A stretch of 64,000 nucleotides of DNA, from assembly GCA_032068765.1 (NCBI GenBank), contig DAMBHY010000001.1, forward strand, positions 62,001-126,000, given 5' to 3'. Of the stretch, positions 27,117 to 36,675 are shown piece by piece. Position numbers and translations under genes: made by a program. Numbering within the stretch: position 1 is the first letter of the stretch; each line of letters begins with the position of its first letter. The DNA comes from DAMBHY01 sp032068765. Its GTDB lineage: Bacteria; Bacteroidota; Bacteroidia; Bacteroidales; Dysgonomonadaceae. A model generated the notes under the pieces. The model did no database searches. It saw only the letters and a list, made by a program, of their open reading frames with translations, and was not told where the DNA came from.

Positions 27117-29210
27117 TTATTCTAATATCATATTTGTATCTATATCATTCTGTATTTTTGTAGGTTTGTATTTTTCTCTAAAAGAGAATTTTAAATTGAT
27201 ATAGTATGTTCTTCCGGGAGTAGATGTAGCACTATTTCTTCCGAAAGGAGTTTTATCGATATAGTTAAAAATATTATCCACACCTGCATCCACATCTAAA
27301 TTCCATTTTTTAGAAAAAGGATAATAATGTGATGTGTTTAATCTCCATATTTGATAGGGTTTTGTGTCTCCATCTGCTATATAAAAGCGTTTTGATTGAT
27401 AACGTCCAAATAATGATAATACGAACTGGTATCCACTCCATTTTTGTTCCCACGAAGACCTAAATGTAGCATTGTGATAAGATGTACCGTTTATTGGTTT
27501 GTAAATCAAGAAGTTTTCGTCTTCAGTATCTTGAGCTTTAGCGTCTACATAGCTGTAGCCTCCTCCAACATTAAATTCCTTGTTTATTTTGTAGTCGAAA
27601 GTAAAATCCATACCATAACTGCGCGCTTTAGCCAAATTATTATAACGCATCGTTTCTTCCACTTCCAACATTTTGTCTTCCGGAGATGTCGGCACAACCT
27701 CTAGGGCAATCATATCTCGCAATTTGTTGTAATAAAAATGAATGCTAGATTTGAAGTTATCTGTATGATATTCGCCTCCCAAAGAAAAATAATTTGATTT
27801 TTGAGGTTTTAGATTTTCATTTCCATAATATGCTTTTTGATGAGTCATGATTGTTCCAATGAAACTATAATACAATTCCTTTACAGTTGGAGCTTTAAAT
27901 CCACTAGAGTAAGACCCCCTGATATTAAAATTGTTAAATTTGTACAAAACAGCTATTTTAGGAGTAAGAATATCTCCAAATTTGTCATGATACACCCAGC
28001 GTACACCGGAAGTTAATATTACATTGGAATAAAGATTAATTTCATCTTGTAAATATGTCGAAAATGTATGCGATTTTGCATATCCATCAATTGACAATCG
28101 ATAGGGAGAATCGAGCATCTCAAAATTTGACTCCACACCCGTATTAACGATATGACCCTTGGGCAAATAAAATACACCTTTTAATTGCGACAGTACTCTC
28201 TGTTGAGAGCTCTGTAAAACCCTATCACCCGGGTAGTGAACGATGCGCACATTGTTTTCATCAAAAAAATCAGTGTACTCTCTTTGCGTATAATCATAAT
28301 AGTAGTTGTATTTTCCATAATTGATACTAAAACTCAACTTGTCTTTTTCTGTCAAAAAATAAGCTACATCCAAAGAGGATGAGATGCTTTTATAAAAATG
28401 ATCGTTTAAATACCATTTAGGAAAAGAAGAAGGTCTATTTGTATAACGTTGATAATATGATAAATCTGTAGATAATGATAGTTTCTTATTAGGATTGTAT
28501 GCTATAAGCTGACTAATTTTGAAATCACTGGATGAATTAACAGTTTTAGTTTTGGAGTTGTCATACAATTGATGTCTATACCATTCCTGAGATGTGTTTT
28601 TCCAACCATCGGTGTGCTTATAATTAAAAGCAGTTACAAAATTCCATTTTTTCGACTTAAACGCGGCTGTATTATTCTGTAATATATTATTATAGCAACC
28701 GATACGAGATGTGTTGACAAATGAAAAATGATCCTTGTTTTTTTTGGTTATGAAATTTATAACTCCGGCAATTGCATCAGAGCCATACAAAGATGAAGTA
28801 GCGCCTCTAACTATTTCTATCTTTTCGATATTAGCTAAATTGATAGTATTCAGGTCATTTTGCCCACCAATATCTCCTGTAAGCCTTTTTCCATCAACTA
28901 AAATAACAATATATCCATTACTAAAGCCATTCATCTGGATTCCCGCACCCATATCAGACTTGCTGAAGCTGAAAGAAGCACTGAGTGTCCCCAAAATCTC
29001 TTCAATACTTTTGCCGGAGAAACGCCTAAGCGCTTTATCTGAAATAACTTCTGTTTGCACAGGAGCATCTTTTATATAATGCTCTGTTCCGGTACCTGTT
29101 ATAACGACTTCTGGCAAATCTCTGTAGTCTAACACTTTAGTCGTATCCTTTTGAGCCATAATAAACGAACAAAAGGACACAAACAATACAGCACAATACA
29201 ATTTTTGCAT
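27117..29210 (-). CDS. btuB: TonB-dependent receptor, BtuB-like, under cobalamin riboswitch
   Basis: 697 residues. A signal peptide is followed by a short linker and TonB-box region (LPEVVITGTG), the plug domain (APVQTEVISDKALRRFSGKSIEEILG as separate blocks, GFSNGYIVILVDGKRL, VRGATSSLYGSDAIAGVINFITKK) and a barrel ending FSFREKY with a short tail. There is no CarboxypepD_reg-like domain, unlike the second receptor, and the length is near that of enterobacterial BtuB. Placement as the first gene after a B12 riboswitch supports corrinoid uptake. The preceding RNA leader is about 290 nt. The start ATG 29210 begins the signal peptide. Confidence 0.87.
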   Translation of the reverse strand: MQKLYCAVLFVSFCSFIMAQKDTTKVLDYRDLPEVVITGTGTEHYIKDAPVQTEVISDKALRRFSGKSIEEILGTLSASFSFSKSDMGAGIQMNGFSNGYIVILVDGKRLTGDIGGQNDLNTINLANIEKIEIVRGATSSLYGSDAIAGVINFITKKNKDHFSFVNTSRIGCYNNILQNNTAAFKSKKWNFVTAFNYKHTDGWKNTSQEWYRHQLYDNSKTKTVNSSSDFKISQLIAYNPNKKLSLSTDLSYYQRYTNRPSSFPKWYLNDHFYKSISSSLDVAYFLTEKDKLSFSINYGKYNYYYDYTQREYTDFFDENNVRIVHYPGDRVLQSSQQRVLSQLKGVFYLPKGHIVNTGVESNFEMLDSPYRLSIDGYAKSHTFSTYLQDEINLYSNVILTSGVRWVYHDKFGDILTPKIAVLYKFNNFNIRGSYSSGFKAPTVKELYYSFIGTIMTHQKAYYGNENLKPQKSNYFSLGGEYHTDNFKSSIHFYYNKLRDMIALEVVPTSPEDKMLEVEETMRYNNLAKARSYGMDFTFDYKINKEFNVGGGYSYVDAKAQDTEDENFLIYKPINGTSYHNATFRSSWEQKWSGYQFVLSLFGRYQSKRFYIADGDTKPYQIWRLNTSHYYPFSKKWNLDVDAGVDNIFNYIDKTPFGRNSATSTPGRTYYINLKFSFREKYKPTKIQNDIDTNMILE

Positions 29211-29321
29211 ACACGAAATAAATTCTTATCCGGATATACGCAATAAAATAATCGGGGAAAAATATAAATATCCTGTCCGATACACTGCTTTTATTCCTGA
29301 AAGCCGGATGTACATATAATC

Positions 29322-29500
29322 TTAGGCAGGTCTTCTGGCTCTCCTCATATTTAATCCACCTTCCCATTCTCTAATGCAAGAACAGTGGCTTGTAGAATGA
29401 TTAAATATTTATTTTGAGGATTACAGCTGCAGGTACAGCTCCGGAATTTAACCGGATTCCCTTCTCGTCAATCTTTAAGAATAAAAGAGTGACACCCATA
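29322..29500 (-). ncRNA. Cobalamin (B12) riboswitch
   Basis: On the minus strand the leader shows the aptamer landmarks in order: GGGAATCCGG...CCGGAGCTG, the B12-box-like core ACCTGCAGCTGTAA, GCCACTG, GGGAAGG, and the closing GCCAGAAGACCTGCC. About 110 nt separate the end of the aptamer from the btuB ATG; I saw no clear terminator there, so control is probably by ribosome access, as often in Bacteroidota. It would switch off the receptor and the downstream cluster when adenosyl- or methylcobalamin is plentiful. Confidence 0.93.
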
Positions 29501-29509
29501 AATTTGATA

Positions 29510-29537
29510 CAAAGGTAATAGATTTTATTCAATACAA
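29510..29537 (-). promoter_or_regulatory. Promoter of the riboswitch / B12 cluster
   Basis: Minus-strand TACCTTTG (29517-29510) matches the minus-7 box; a TTG lies 17 nt upstream (29537-29535). Transcription would start a few bases before the aptamer. Confidence 0.6.
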
Positions 29538-29586
29538 GATTTTTTTGTGGTTTTATTACCAAAAAAATCCTGGAAAGTTATATGAA

Positions 29587-29616
29587 CCCCAAAAGTTTTT
29601 TGTCTAACTTTTGGGG
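29587..29616. other. Perfect 11-bp hairpin in the intergenic space
   Basis: CCCCAAAAGTT / AACTTTTGGGG around an 8-nt loop. Neither strand has a proper T run after it. It lies between the B12 promoter and the DPP7 terminator in a gene-free stretch (29538-29721) where nothing else was found; it may be a bidirectional transcription barrier. Confidence 0.45.
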
Positions 29617-29721
29617 ATTTATTTATGGAAAAAAAGACGAAAGAAACATAGTCTATTGAAAACTTCGAAACAGATCTTCATTCATACATCAAATGGTAAA
29701 ACAATGATAGAATCAAATTAA

Positions 29722-29757
29722 GACTAAAAAGAATGAGCCCGGTGCAATACCGAGCTC
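29722..29757 (-). terminator. Intrinsic terminator of the DPP7 gene
   Basis: Minus-strand stem GAGCTCGGT / ACCGGGCTC with a 5-nt loop (ATTGC) and one mismatch, followed by ATTCTTTTTAG; 74 bp after the peptidase stop. Confidence 0.65.
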
Positions 29758-29830
29758 AATACTATAAAATTTAATTAACGTTGATTTTTGTCACCTTTAG
29801 GGTTGCACTTTATATATATTTCTTAAATTC

Positions 29831-31984
29831 TTATTTTCTGGCAGCAGCCGGTGCAGAGCCAGGAGCAAATTTCAATTCATTGATGATATGTGAACCGCCC
29901 ATTACTTTGTCGATTGTATATAATACGTAACGAATATCAACACTGATAGTGCGTTGAAGATCTTTATTAAATACTATATCACCACTCAAAGCTTCCCAGT
30001 TGCCGTCAAATGCCAAACCAATCAATTCTGCTTTTCCGTTGAAAACAGGACTTCCTGAGTTACCTCCGGTAATGTCATTGTCTGACAAGAATGCTACGTG
30101 CATTTTGCCATCTTTAGCTGCATATCTACCGAAATCTTTGTTGCTGATTTTATCCAAAATATATTTTTGAACATTAAATTCGTAATCGCCTGGTTTTTCT
30201 TTTTGCAAGATACCATCAGTTGTAGTATAGTAGTTGTACCAAACTGCATCTTTTGGAGCATATCCTTTCACACTACCGTAACTTAAGCGTTGAGTGAAGT
30301 TCGCATCAGGAGAGAAAGCTTTGTCAGGGTTCATTACCATCAATGCTGCCATGAAATCGCGCTCACCTCTTATTATTCTTTCGTTGGCTGTTCCTGTGCT
30401 TTCTTGTAACTTTGCAAGAACTGGACGGATAGAATTCGCTAATTCCATTGCAGGGTCGTTGTTTAGATCCTTAACATCCTTAACCGATTTCAAAAAGTTT
30501 TTCAAATCGTCAAGATTTGTAAGTTTAGACTTAGAATAAACCCAATCAGCATATTTTTCATAACTTCCACCAAACTGAGTTTTGATTTTGTTATAAACAT
30601 CAGGATGGAATTCAGATGGAACTCTTTCAGCATAAAGCCTCATCAATGCAGGCATCACTTTTTTATCCAAAGATGGTTCATAATCTTTGTAGAAGCTATT
30701 AAGACGATTAGCAAACTCTTCCTTAGCCTGTTCAGAATCATTAGGATTGAAACGTGATAATGTGAAAGCTGTACGTGTCAATTCAATACCTGATAAGAAA
30801 GTTTCTACAAAGTATGTGTTATATTTCTGCAAATTGTTGGTTGTATAGTATGCTTCTTGCAACATTGGCATTGTGGTACCGTATTTTTGTTTCATACTTG
30901 GGTTTTTATCCAACCAAGCTGTCATATCGCGCTCTATTTTTTCTTTATCGTTAATAACTTTCAGATTGGTTAATGCTTCGTTCATACCGATAGCATTTTT
31001 CCAATAGTTAGAACTACTTGCATATTTTGATGCATATTTAATACGTACTGCATCGCTTTTTTCCATTGCATCTTTCCAAATATCTTGTTTCACACCTCTC
31101 ACTTCTGCACGTGGAGCATTTTCAGATTGCATCATTTGGTTAATACCCCAAGATGGTTTATATCTTTTCGTACGACCAGGATAACCAATAGTCATAGAAT
31201 AATCACCATCATTAACACCGGCTAAGGAAATAGGTACTACATATTTTGGTCTGTAAGGTACGTTTGATTCGCTATATTTTGCAGGTTTATTGTTGCTATC
31301 AGCATATACGCGGAAAACAGAATAGTCTCCTGTATGACGTGGCCACATCCAGTTGTCAGTATCGCCACCAAATTTTCCAACGGAAGATGGAGGAGTAGTT
31401 ACCAAACGAACATCATGGAATACGTCATAAACAACCATATAATATTTGTTGCCTGTATAGAAAGGAATGATTTGTGCTCTTGTGAACGGATCTTTTTCGT
31501 ATTTTTTCAACATGATTTTAGAGATTGAATCAATCATATTGGCACGTTGCACTTCACTGTATACCAAAGGTATTTTACCTGTTACTTGAGCTGTAACATC
31601 ATCCATTGAGCGCAAAAACGAAACGGTTAATCCTTCTGCAGGAAGTTCGTCTTTATGTGATTTGGCTACAAAACCATCTTTAAGATAATCATGTTCTACC
31701 GAACTTAATTGTTGTATAGCACCAAATCCGCAGTGGTGATTTGTGAATATAATACCGTTATCAGATACAGCAACACCAGAACATCCTCCACCAAAAATAA
31801 CTACTGCATCTTTTAGAGATGGATTATTTTCGTCATACAATTTGTTAATCGGAAATGTGAATCCTAGTTCTTTCATGCGTGCGACACTTTGTCTGTTAAG
31901 CTCTTTCAAGAGCCACATTCCTTCATCCGCCTGAATAGACAATGCGAAGAAAAGAAAAACAAACGAAATTAATGTTTTCTTCAT
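29831..31984 (-). CDS. dpp7: S46-family dipeptidyl-peptidase (DPP7-type)
   Basis: 717 residues, secreted serine exopeptidase. Signal peptide MKKTLISFVFLFFALSIQA, then the chymotrypsin-like fold interrupted by a large helical domain (about 280-570). The catalytic His is in IFTNHHCGFGA (79-89), Asp in KFGGDTDNWMWPRH, and Ser in TGGNSGSPVFN near residue 650. The S1-site segment LIGLAFDGNWEALSGD has Gly where the related DPP11 has Arg, which indicates preference for hydrophobic rather than acidic P1 residues. It releases N-terminal dipeptides in the periplasm, as in asaccharolytic Bacteroidales. It may share a transcript with the flippase gene 33 bp upstream and has its own terminator. Confidence 0.93.
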   Translation of the reverse strand: MKKTLISFVFLFFALSIQADEGMWLLKELNRQSVARMKELGFTFPINKLYDENNPSLKDAVVIFGGGCSGVAVSDNGIIFTNHHCGFGAIQQLSSVEHDYLKDGFVAKSHKDELPAEGLTVSFLRSMDDVTAQVTGKIPLVYSEVQRANMIDSISKIMLKKYEKDPFTRAQIIPFYTGNKYYMVVYDVFHDVRLVTTPPSSVGKFGGDTDNWMWPRHTGDYSVFRVYADSNNKPAKYSESNVPYRPKYVVPISLAGVNDGDYSMTIGYPGRTKRYKPSWGINQMMQSENAPRAEVRGVKQDIWKDAMEKSDAVRIKYASKYASSSNYWKNAIGMNEALTNLKVINDKEKIERDMTAWLDKNPSMKQKYGTTMPMLQEAYYTTNNLQKYNTYFVETFLSGIELTRTAFTLSRFNPNDSEQAKEEFANRLNSFYKDYEPSLDKKVMPALMRLYAERVPSEFHPDVYNKIKTQFGGSYEKYADWVYSKSKLTNLDDLKNFLKSVKDVKDLNNDPAMELANSIRPVLAKLQESTGTANERIIRGERDFMAALMVMNPDKAFSPDANFTQRLSYGSVKGYAPKDAVWYNYYTTTDGILQKEKPGDYEFNVQKYILDKISNKDFGRYAAKDGKMHVAFLSDNDITGGNSGSPVFNGKAELIGLAFDGNWEALSGDIVFNKDLQRTISVDIRYVLYTIDKVMGGSHIINELKFAPGSAPAAARK

Positions 31985-32017
31985 TTTTAATTCTCTTTTA
32001 ATTTATGATTAAACCTA

Positions 32018-33511
32018 TTATTTGAAATATTTTCCTATGTAAGGCAAGCTATGCAAAGATAATTCTTTTTTAAAAATAATAAATAAATATAACAAAATTA
32101 CAACTGAATTAATAGTCAGTCTTATAAATATATTATCTATGTACGTATATGTAGAAGAAATAATGGCGAACCCAATCAAAGCAATTAACGAAAAGAATGA
32201 AGCAGACTTTAAATCGTAGTTGATCGGATAATACTTTTGACCAAGAAAATAAGAAACAACCATCATAACTAAATTGGCAAAAAATGCAGACCAAGCACAA
32301 GCCATGTAACTAAACTTAGGGATAAAGGCAACTTGTATGAAAAGCGTAATGATGAAACCAAAGATGGACATATATGCTCCCCAGCGAGTTTTGTCGGTAA
32401 GTTTATACCACAATGAAAGATTGAAATACAGACCAAAGAACAATTCACCCAGCATCACTATCGGAACGACTTTCAAACCTTCGTGATAATTTTGTGGAAT
32501 AATTTTTTTAATGATGTCCAAATATCCCATCGTTCCTAAAAAAATGAGCAAACCGAAAATAAGGAAATATTTGGAGGCATCGGCATAACCTTTCCGATTA
32601 TCTTCCCTATCCTTCGCAAAAATGAACGGTTCAAAAGCGTATCGGAAAGCTTGTGTAAACATCAACATAATAATAGCAATCTTAAAATTTTGTCCATAGA
32701 TTCCCAATTGTGTGAGCGCCTGCGATTTTTCAGGGTAAAGCATTGGAAAAATAATCTTATCCATAGTTTGATTAAGCACTCCGGCAATTCCTAAAATCAT
32801 CAAAGGAAAAGAATAGCCGAGTATTTTTTTGAGTATGGCGCCGTCAAACTTGTATTTTACAAATATTTGAGGAGAAAGTAAGAATAATTGGATGACTGAA
32901 GATATAAGATTGATACCCAATATATACAAAACACCATCTTTTATATCAAACCACTCAAACATAGATGGATAAATGGAATGAATATAAGGAATTGCGCTAA
33001 AAACAAAAAAATTGAGTATGATAGTAACAACTACGTTAGCAATTCTGATGGATGCAAAACGGATGGGTCTTTTTGCAAAACGAAGATATGCAAAAGGAAT
33101 GGCTGTGATTATATCAAAACACAGAATTAGAAAAATAATGCGTATATATATGGGTTGAATATTCAATCCGAAATTGCTTAACGTTTGAGCTATCGGATGA
33201 ATAAAAATGGTAGATAATAGGAAGAAAAGAAATGTGGTGGTGTAAATGCTTATCTGGGCAGTTGTAAATACTTTTTTTGGATTATCGTTTAAATTGGCAA
33301 AACGAAAAAATCCCGTTTCCATACCATAAGTCAATATCACCTGAAAGAGAGCAATCCATGCGTAAAAGTTGGTAATTGCGCCCATTTCCGCGCGGGTCTG
33401 TAAGGCAAAAGCCCAATATAAGCTGAGAATCCATGTTAAAAGCTTACTAAGAATTGTACTTCCACCATATATCGCGGTATCCTTTGCCAAGGATTTCATT
33501 CCACCTGCCAT
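32018..33511 (-). CDS. Wzx/MATE-type lipid-linked oligosaccharide flippase
   Basis: 497 residues, about 12-14 transmembrane helices, polysaccharide biosynthesis (MOP superfamily). The N-terminus MKSLAKDTAIYGGSTILSKLLTW is typical for Bacteroidota Wzx-like proteins, as is GYSFPLMILGIAGVLNQTMDKIIFP in the middle. The family flips undecaprenyl-linked sugars, peptidoglycan or glycan precursors across the inner membrane. No glycosyltransferase genes are nearby, so this is a stand-alone conserved flippase rather than part of a capsule locus. It lies 77 bp downstream of the YetF-like gene and 33 bp upstream of the DPP7 gene. Confidence 0.83.
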   Translation of the reverse strand: MAGGMKSLAKDTAIYGGSTILSKLLTWILSLYWAFALQTRAEMGAITNFYAWIALFQVILTYGMETGFFRFANLNDNPKKVFTTAQISIYTTTFLFFLLSTIFIHPIAQTLSNFGLNIQPIYIRIIFLILCFDIITAIPFAYLRFAKRPIRFASIRIANVVVTIILNFFVFSAIPYIHSIYPSMFEWFDIKDGVLYILGINLISSVIQLFLLSPQIFVKYKFDGAILKKILGYSFPLMILGIAGVLNQTMDKIIFPMLYPEKSQALTQLGIYGQNFKIAIIMLMFTQAFRYAFEPFIFAKDREDNRKGYADASKYFLIFGLLIFLGTMGYLDIIKKIIPQNYHEGLKVVPIVMLGELFFGLYFNLSLWYKLTDKTRWGAYMSIFGFIITLFIQVAFIPKFSYMACAWSAFFANLVMMVVSYFLGQKYYPINYDLKSASFFSLIALIGFAIISSTYTYIDNIFIRLTINSVVILLYLFIIFKKELSLHSLPYIGKYFK

Positions 33512-33588
33512 AGAAATATTCTTAAAAATTAGTTTGTCGCAAAATTACAACTATTTTTACTATGGTATGTCAGGTTTTTATCTTATTT

Positions 33589-34272
33589 CTACGTCTCGCG
33601 GCTTCCATCCACGGCTTTTATCCAGCCGTCTTTCTTGTGGCAGTAAACACATTCATTGGGTACATTTTCGTGCATCTGGGTATGCCCGCAGTTGGTGCAT
33701 GAATATAAGATATGAGGCTCCGGAGACAAAGTTCGCTGCTTGAGGTAATCAGGCCAAACGGCAAGACCTGGTTTGATATTTTCTTCATCGTATAACAAAA
33801 GCGTGATATCCCCGTTTGTTTCTAATACTGCGTTTTCGATTTGTCCGAGATGAAAAATATGGTGACTACGAATACTCATAAAAAATTCGTCCGGAGCAAG
33901 TTTCTTCTTTTTCAAAGACTCTTCCGAGGCTTTACCGTGACGAATCACGCAAATAGGTTTGCCTTCGAAGACAGCTTCCGACTTCTCGGAATGCGTAATG
34001 ACGAACGTTATCAACCAATAAATAAGAAAAACAACAGCAAACACTACCGCCGAATATACAATTCCAACTTCCTTATAAATCATAGGGTCTCCGGCGGCTG
34101 AACCTAATGCGATGATAATCAACAATTCAAAAATAGAAATTTGCCTGACGCCTCTCTTTCCCATAATCCTCAATCCCAAAAACAAAAGGACAAACATCAT
34201 AGCAGTGCGCACAGCAATTTCCAGCAAAAAAGAAAGGTTCTCTTCACCAAGAAAAATATTTTGTATATTCAT
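33589..34272 (-). CDS. YetF/DUF421-family membrane protein with C-terminal zinc ribbon
   Basis: 227 residues. Three transmembrane helices at the N-terminus (AVRTAMMFVLLFLGLRIMGKRG, FELLIIIALGSAAGDP, SAVVFAVVFLIYWLITFV as separate blocks), then the YetF-type soluble domain with GKPICVIRHGK and an LLLYDEENIKPGL segment. Unusually, the last 50 residues hold a Cys4 knuckle, CTNCGH...CVYC, like a rubredoxin-type zinc ribbon. YetF homologues affect spore and membrane properties in bacilli; their biochemical role is unknown. The zinc ribbon is not part of the bacillar proteins. It is divergent from glyS. Confidence 0.75.
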   Translation of the reverse strand: MNIQNIFLGEENLSFLLEIAVRTAMMFVLLFLGLRIMGKRGVRQISIFELLIIIALGSAAGDPMIYKEVGIVYSAVVFAVVFLIYWLITFVITHSEKSEAVFEGKPICVIRHGKASEESLKKKKLAPDEFFMSIRSHHIFHLGQIENAVLETNGDITLLLYDEENIKPGLAVWPDYLKQRTLSPEPHILYSCTNCGHTQMHENVPNECVYCHKKDGWIKAVDGSRET

Positions 34273-34451
34273 ATCAAAAAATGTATAAAGAAATTGTGTA
34301 TTTCTAACAACTTAAGAATGTCAATGTTCAATAAAAGCTATGAATATCAGACCCTCACCATTCCCTATTATTTATCTTTAAGGCATGAAGTCGTCAGAAT
34401 TTGGAAAAAAAGCGTTTACTTTGCGCGTTGAATTGATACTAAACAAGATTT

Positions 34452-36002
34452 ATGGCACAACAAGAAGACGTTTTTAAAAAAATCGTATCCCACTGCAAAG
34501 AATACGGATTCGTATTCCCTTCAAGCGAAATTTATGACGGTTTGGGAGCGGTGTACGATTATGGACAAATGGGTGTAGAACTAAAAAACAACATAAAAAA
34601 ATATTGGTGGGACAGCATGGTGCTGCTTCATGAAAATGTGGTGGGAATTGACTCTGCCATCTTTATGCACCCAACCATCTGGAAAGCATCAGGTCACGTG
34701 GATGCCTTCAACGACCCTCTCATCGACAACAAAGACAGCAAAAAACGTTACCGTGCAGATGTATTGGTTGAAGATTATCTGGCAAAGTTTGATGATAAAA
34801 TAAATAAGGAGGTAGAAAAAGCAGCGAAACGTTTTGGTGAATCTTTTGATGAAAAGATGTTTCGAGAAACCAATCCGCGCGTACAAGAAAATCTTGCAAA
34901 AAAAGAAGCCGTTCATCAACGATTTGCGCAGGCCCTGAATGAGAACAACCTTGAAGAACTCCGTCAAATTATTTTGGATTGCGAAATTGTTTGTCCTATC
35001 AGCGGCACACGTAACTGGACTGAAGTTCGTCAATTCAACCTGATGTTTGCAACAGAAATGGGTTCTACAGCCGATGGCGCTACCAAAATATATCTTCGTC
35101 CCGAAACAGCTCAGGGAATCTTTGTGAATTTCTTGAATGTGCAAAAGACAGGACGCATGAAAATTCCTTTCGGAATTGCGCAGATTGGAAAAGCTTTCCG
35201 TAACGAAATCGTTGCACGCCAATTTATTTTCCGCATGCGCGAGTTCGAACAAATGGAAATGCAATTCTTCGTTGCTCCCGGTCAGGAATTGGAATGGTTT
35301 GAAAGGTGGAAAAGCTATCGCATCAAATGGCATAAAGCCCTCGGATTTGGCGACGGTAAATATCGCTTTCACGACCACGACAAATTGGCACATTATGCGA
35401 ACGCAGCTACCGACATAGAGTTTGAAATGCCTTTTGGATTCAAGGAAGTGGAAGGAATACACTCTCGTACAAACTTCGACTTGAGTCAACACGAACAATT
35501 CTCAGGAAAGAAACTGCAATATTTCGATCCAGAATTGAATAAATCGTATGTCCCTTATGTAGTAGAAACTTCTATCGGCGTTGACCGCATGTTCCTGACA
35601 GTGCTTTCAGGTTCTTATCAGGAAGAAACTTTGGAGGGCGGCGACACGCGTGTGGTATTGAAGCTTCCACCATTTTTGGCTCCAATCAAACTGGCTGTTT
35701 TACCATTGGTGAAAAAAGACGGATTGGCAGAAAAGGCACGCGAATTGATGAACGATTTGAAATTCAGCTTTGCCTGCCAGTATGACGAAAAAGACAGCAT
35801 CGGCAAGCGTTACCGCCGTCAAGATGCGATTGGAACACCTTTCTGCATCACTATCGACCACCAGACATTGGAAGACAACACCGTTACCATTCGCGAACGT
35901 GATACAATGGAGCAAAGACGTGTTAGCATTTCGGAACTTGAAAAAGAAATATCCGCCAAAACAGATTTAAAAACTATCCTAAAACAAATAAACAACGAAT
36001 GA
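34452..36002 (+). CDS. glyS: Glycyl-tRNA synthetase (single-chain, eukaryote-like type)
   Basis: 516 residues, class II alpha2 glycyl-tRNA synthetase. Motif 1 is around GLGAVYDYGQMGVELKNNIK, motif 2 is FRNEIVARQFIFRMREFEQ, the glycine-specific segment is FMHPTIWKASGHVDAF near residue 57, and motif 3 includes TSIGVDRMFL. The anticodon-binding domain begins about residue 410 (PIKLAVLPL). It charges tRNA-Gly in the cytoplasm. Its stop overlaps the start of the FKBP lipoprotein gene as ATGA. The start at 34452 gives MAQQEDVFKKIVSHCKEYGF, typical of the family. Confidence 0.96.
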   Translation: MAQQEDVFKKIVSHCKEYGFVFPSSEIYDGLGAVYDYGQMGVELKNNIKKYWWDSMVLLHENVVGIDSAIFMHPTIWKASGHVDAFNDPLIDNKDSKKRYRADVLVEDYLAKFDDKINKEVEKAAKRFGESFDEKMFRETNPRVQENLAKKEAVHQRFAQALNENNLEELRQIILDCEIVCPISGTRNWTEVRQFNLMFATEMGSTADGATKIYLRPETAQGIFVNFLNVQKTGRMKIPFGIAQIGKAFRNEIVARQFIFRMREFEQMEMQFFVAPGQELEWFERWKSYRIKWHKALGFGDGKYRFHDHDKLAHYANAATDIEFEMPFGFKEVEGIHSRTNFDLSQHEQFSGKKLQYFDPELNKSYVPYVVETSIGVDRMFLTVLSGSYQEETLEGGDTRVVLKLPPFLAPIKLAVLPLVKKDGLAEKARELMNDLKFSFACQYDEKDSIGKRYRRQDAIGTPFCITIDHQTLEDNTVTIRERDTMEQRRVSISELEKEISAKTDLKTILKQINNE

Positions 36003-36538
36003 AAACAAAGATATTTTATTTCGTAGCATTGTGTTTTACGCTGATGTTAGCATCATGCGATAAGACGGAGACTTTCAACGACCAATGGAAAAATGGGAAC
36101 GAGGAAGCTTTTGAATTGACTAAAGCAAATCCTACATATTCGACTATCGAATCTCAATCAAAAGCAGGAAGCATTGCTTACAAAGTTATCAATAAGGGAA
36201 CAGGTGAAGTTTCTCCGATATTCACTGATAAAGTAAAAGTAAATTATACAGGATATTACAAAAAAGACTGGACTAAAGGAGACACATACACAGATTCAGA
36301 AGGTAACTTGGTAAAAAACAAAACGATATTTGACTCTATCGAAAAAGATCAGTATTCTGAACTTAATGTAAATGGGGTGATAGACGGTTTTGCTACCGCT
36401 TTGCAACACATGAAAGTTGGAGATAAATGGGAAGTTTGGATTCCTTGGAAAATGGGTTATAAAGACAGGGTACAAGGAAATATTCCCGCTTACACAACAC
36501 TTGTTTTTGAAATTGAGCTATTAGAAATAGTAAAGTAA
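35999..36538 (+). CDS. FKBP-type peptidyl-prolyl cis-trans isomerase lipoprotein
   Basis: 179 residues. Signal with lipobox LASCDK (Cys about residue 20). The FKBP domain covers residues 70-178: VKVNYTGYYKKD, FDSIEKDQYSELNVNGVIDGF, MKVGDKWEVWIPWKMGYKD and TTLVFEIELLEI. Some active-site aromatics are kept (Y, F, W), so it is probably an active prolyl isomerase/chaperone at the envelope, as in other gliding or gut Bacteroidota. It is translationally coupled to glyS by ATGA overlap, with a strong terminator 20 bp after its stop. Confidence 0.88.
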   Translation: MKTKIFYFVALCFTLMLASCDKTETFNDQWKNGNEEAFELTKANPTYSTIESQSKAGSIAYKVINKGTGEVSPIFTDKVKVNYTGYYKKDWTKGDTYTDSEGNLVKNKTIFDSIEKDQYSELNVNGVIDGFATALQHMKVGDKWEVWIPWKMGYKDRVQGNIPAYTTLVFEIELLEIVK

Positions 36539-36558
36539 GTTTTAGATTATAAATAGAA

Positions 36559-36592
36559 AAGCATTCGGATAATATCCGGATGCTTTTTTTAT
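36559..36592 (+). terminator. Intrinsic terminator of glyS operon
   Basis: 12-bp stem with one G-U pair (36559-36570 with 36574-36585), 3-nt loop, followed by T7. Confidence 0.85.
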
Positions 36593-36675
36593 GATACAGA
36601 ACAAGCTGATTGACCAGTGTTGTATTCAGTAGAGAAGCAGCATGCTACGTCTCTACTACAATCTTTGGGAGACTA

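Noticed and set aside
29137..29367. Minus-strand reading frame ahead of btuB
   Set aside because: It runs through the end of the B12 aptamer and its leader; the conserved RNA explains the sequence better.
29831..31984. DPP11-type (Asp/Glu-specific) peptidase
   Set aside because: The S1 segment reads FDGNW rather than FDRNW, so DPP7-type specificity is the better call.
34689..35498. Long antisense reading frame (269 codons) within glyS
   Set aside because: It mirrors the codon pattern of a certain glyS gene, has no homology-like motifs and no promoter or ribosome site.
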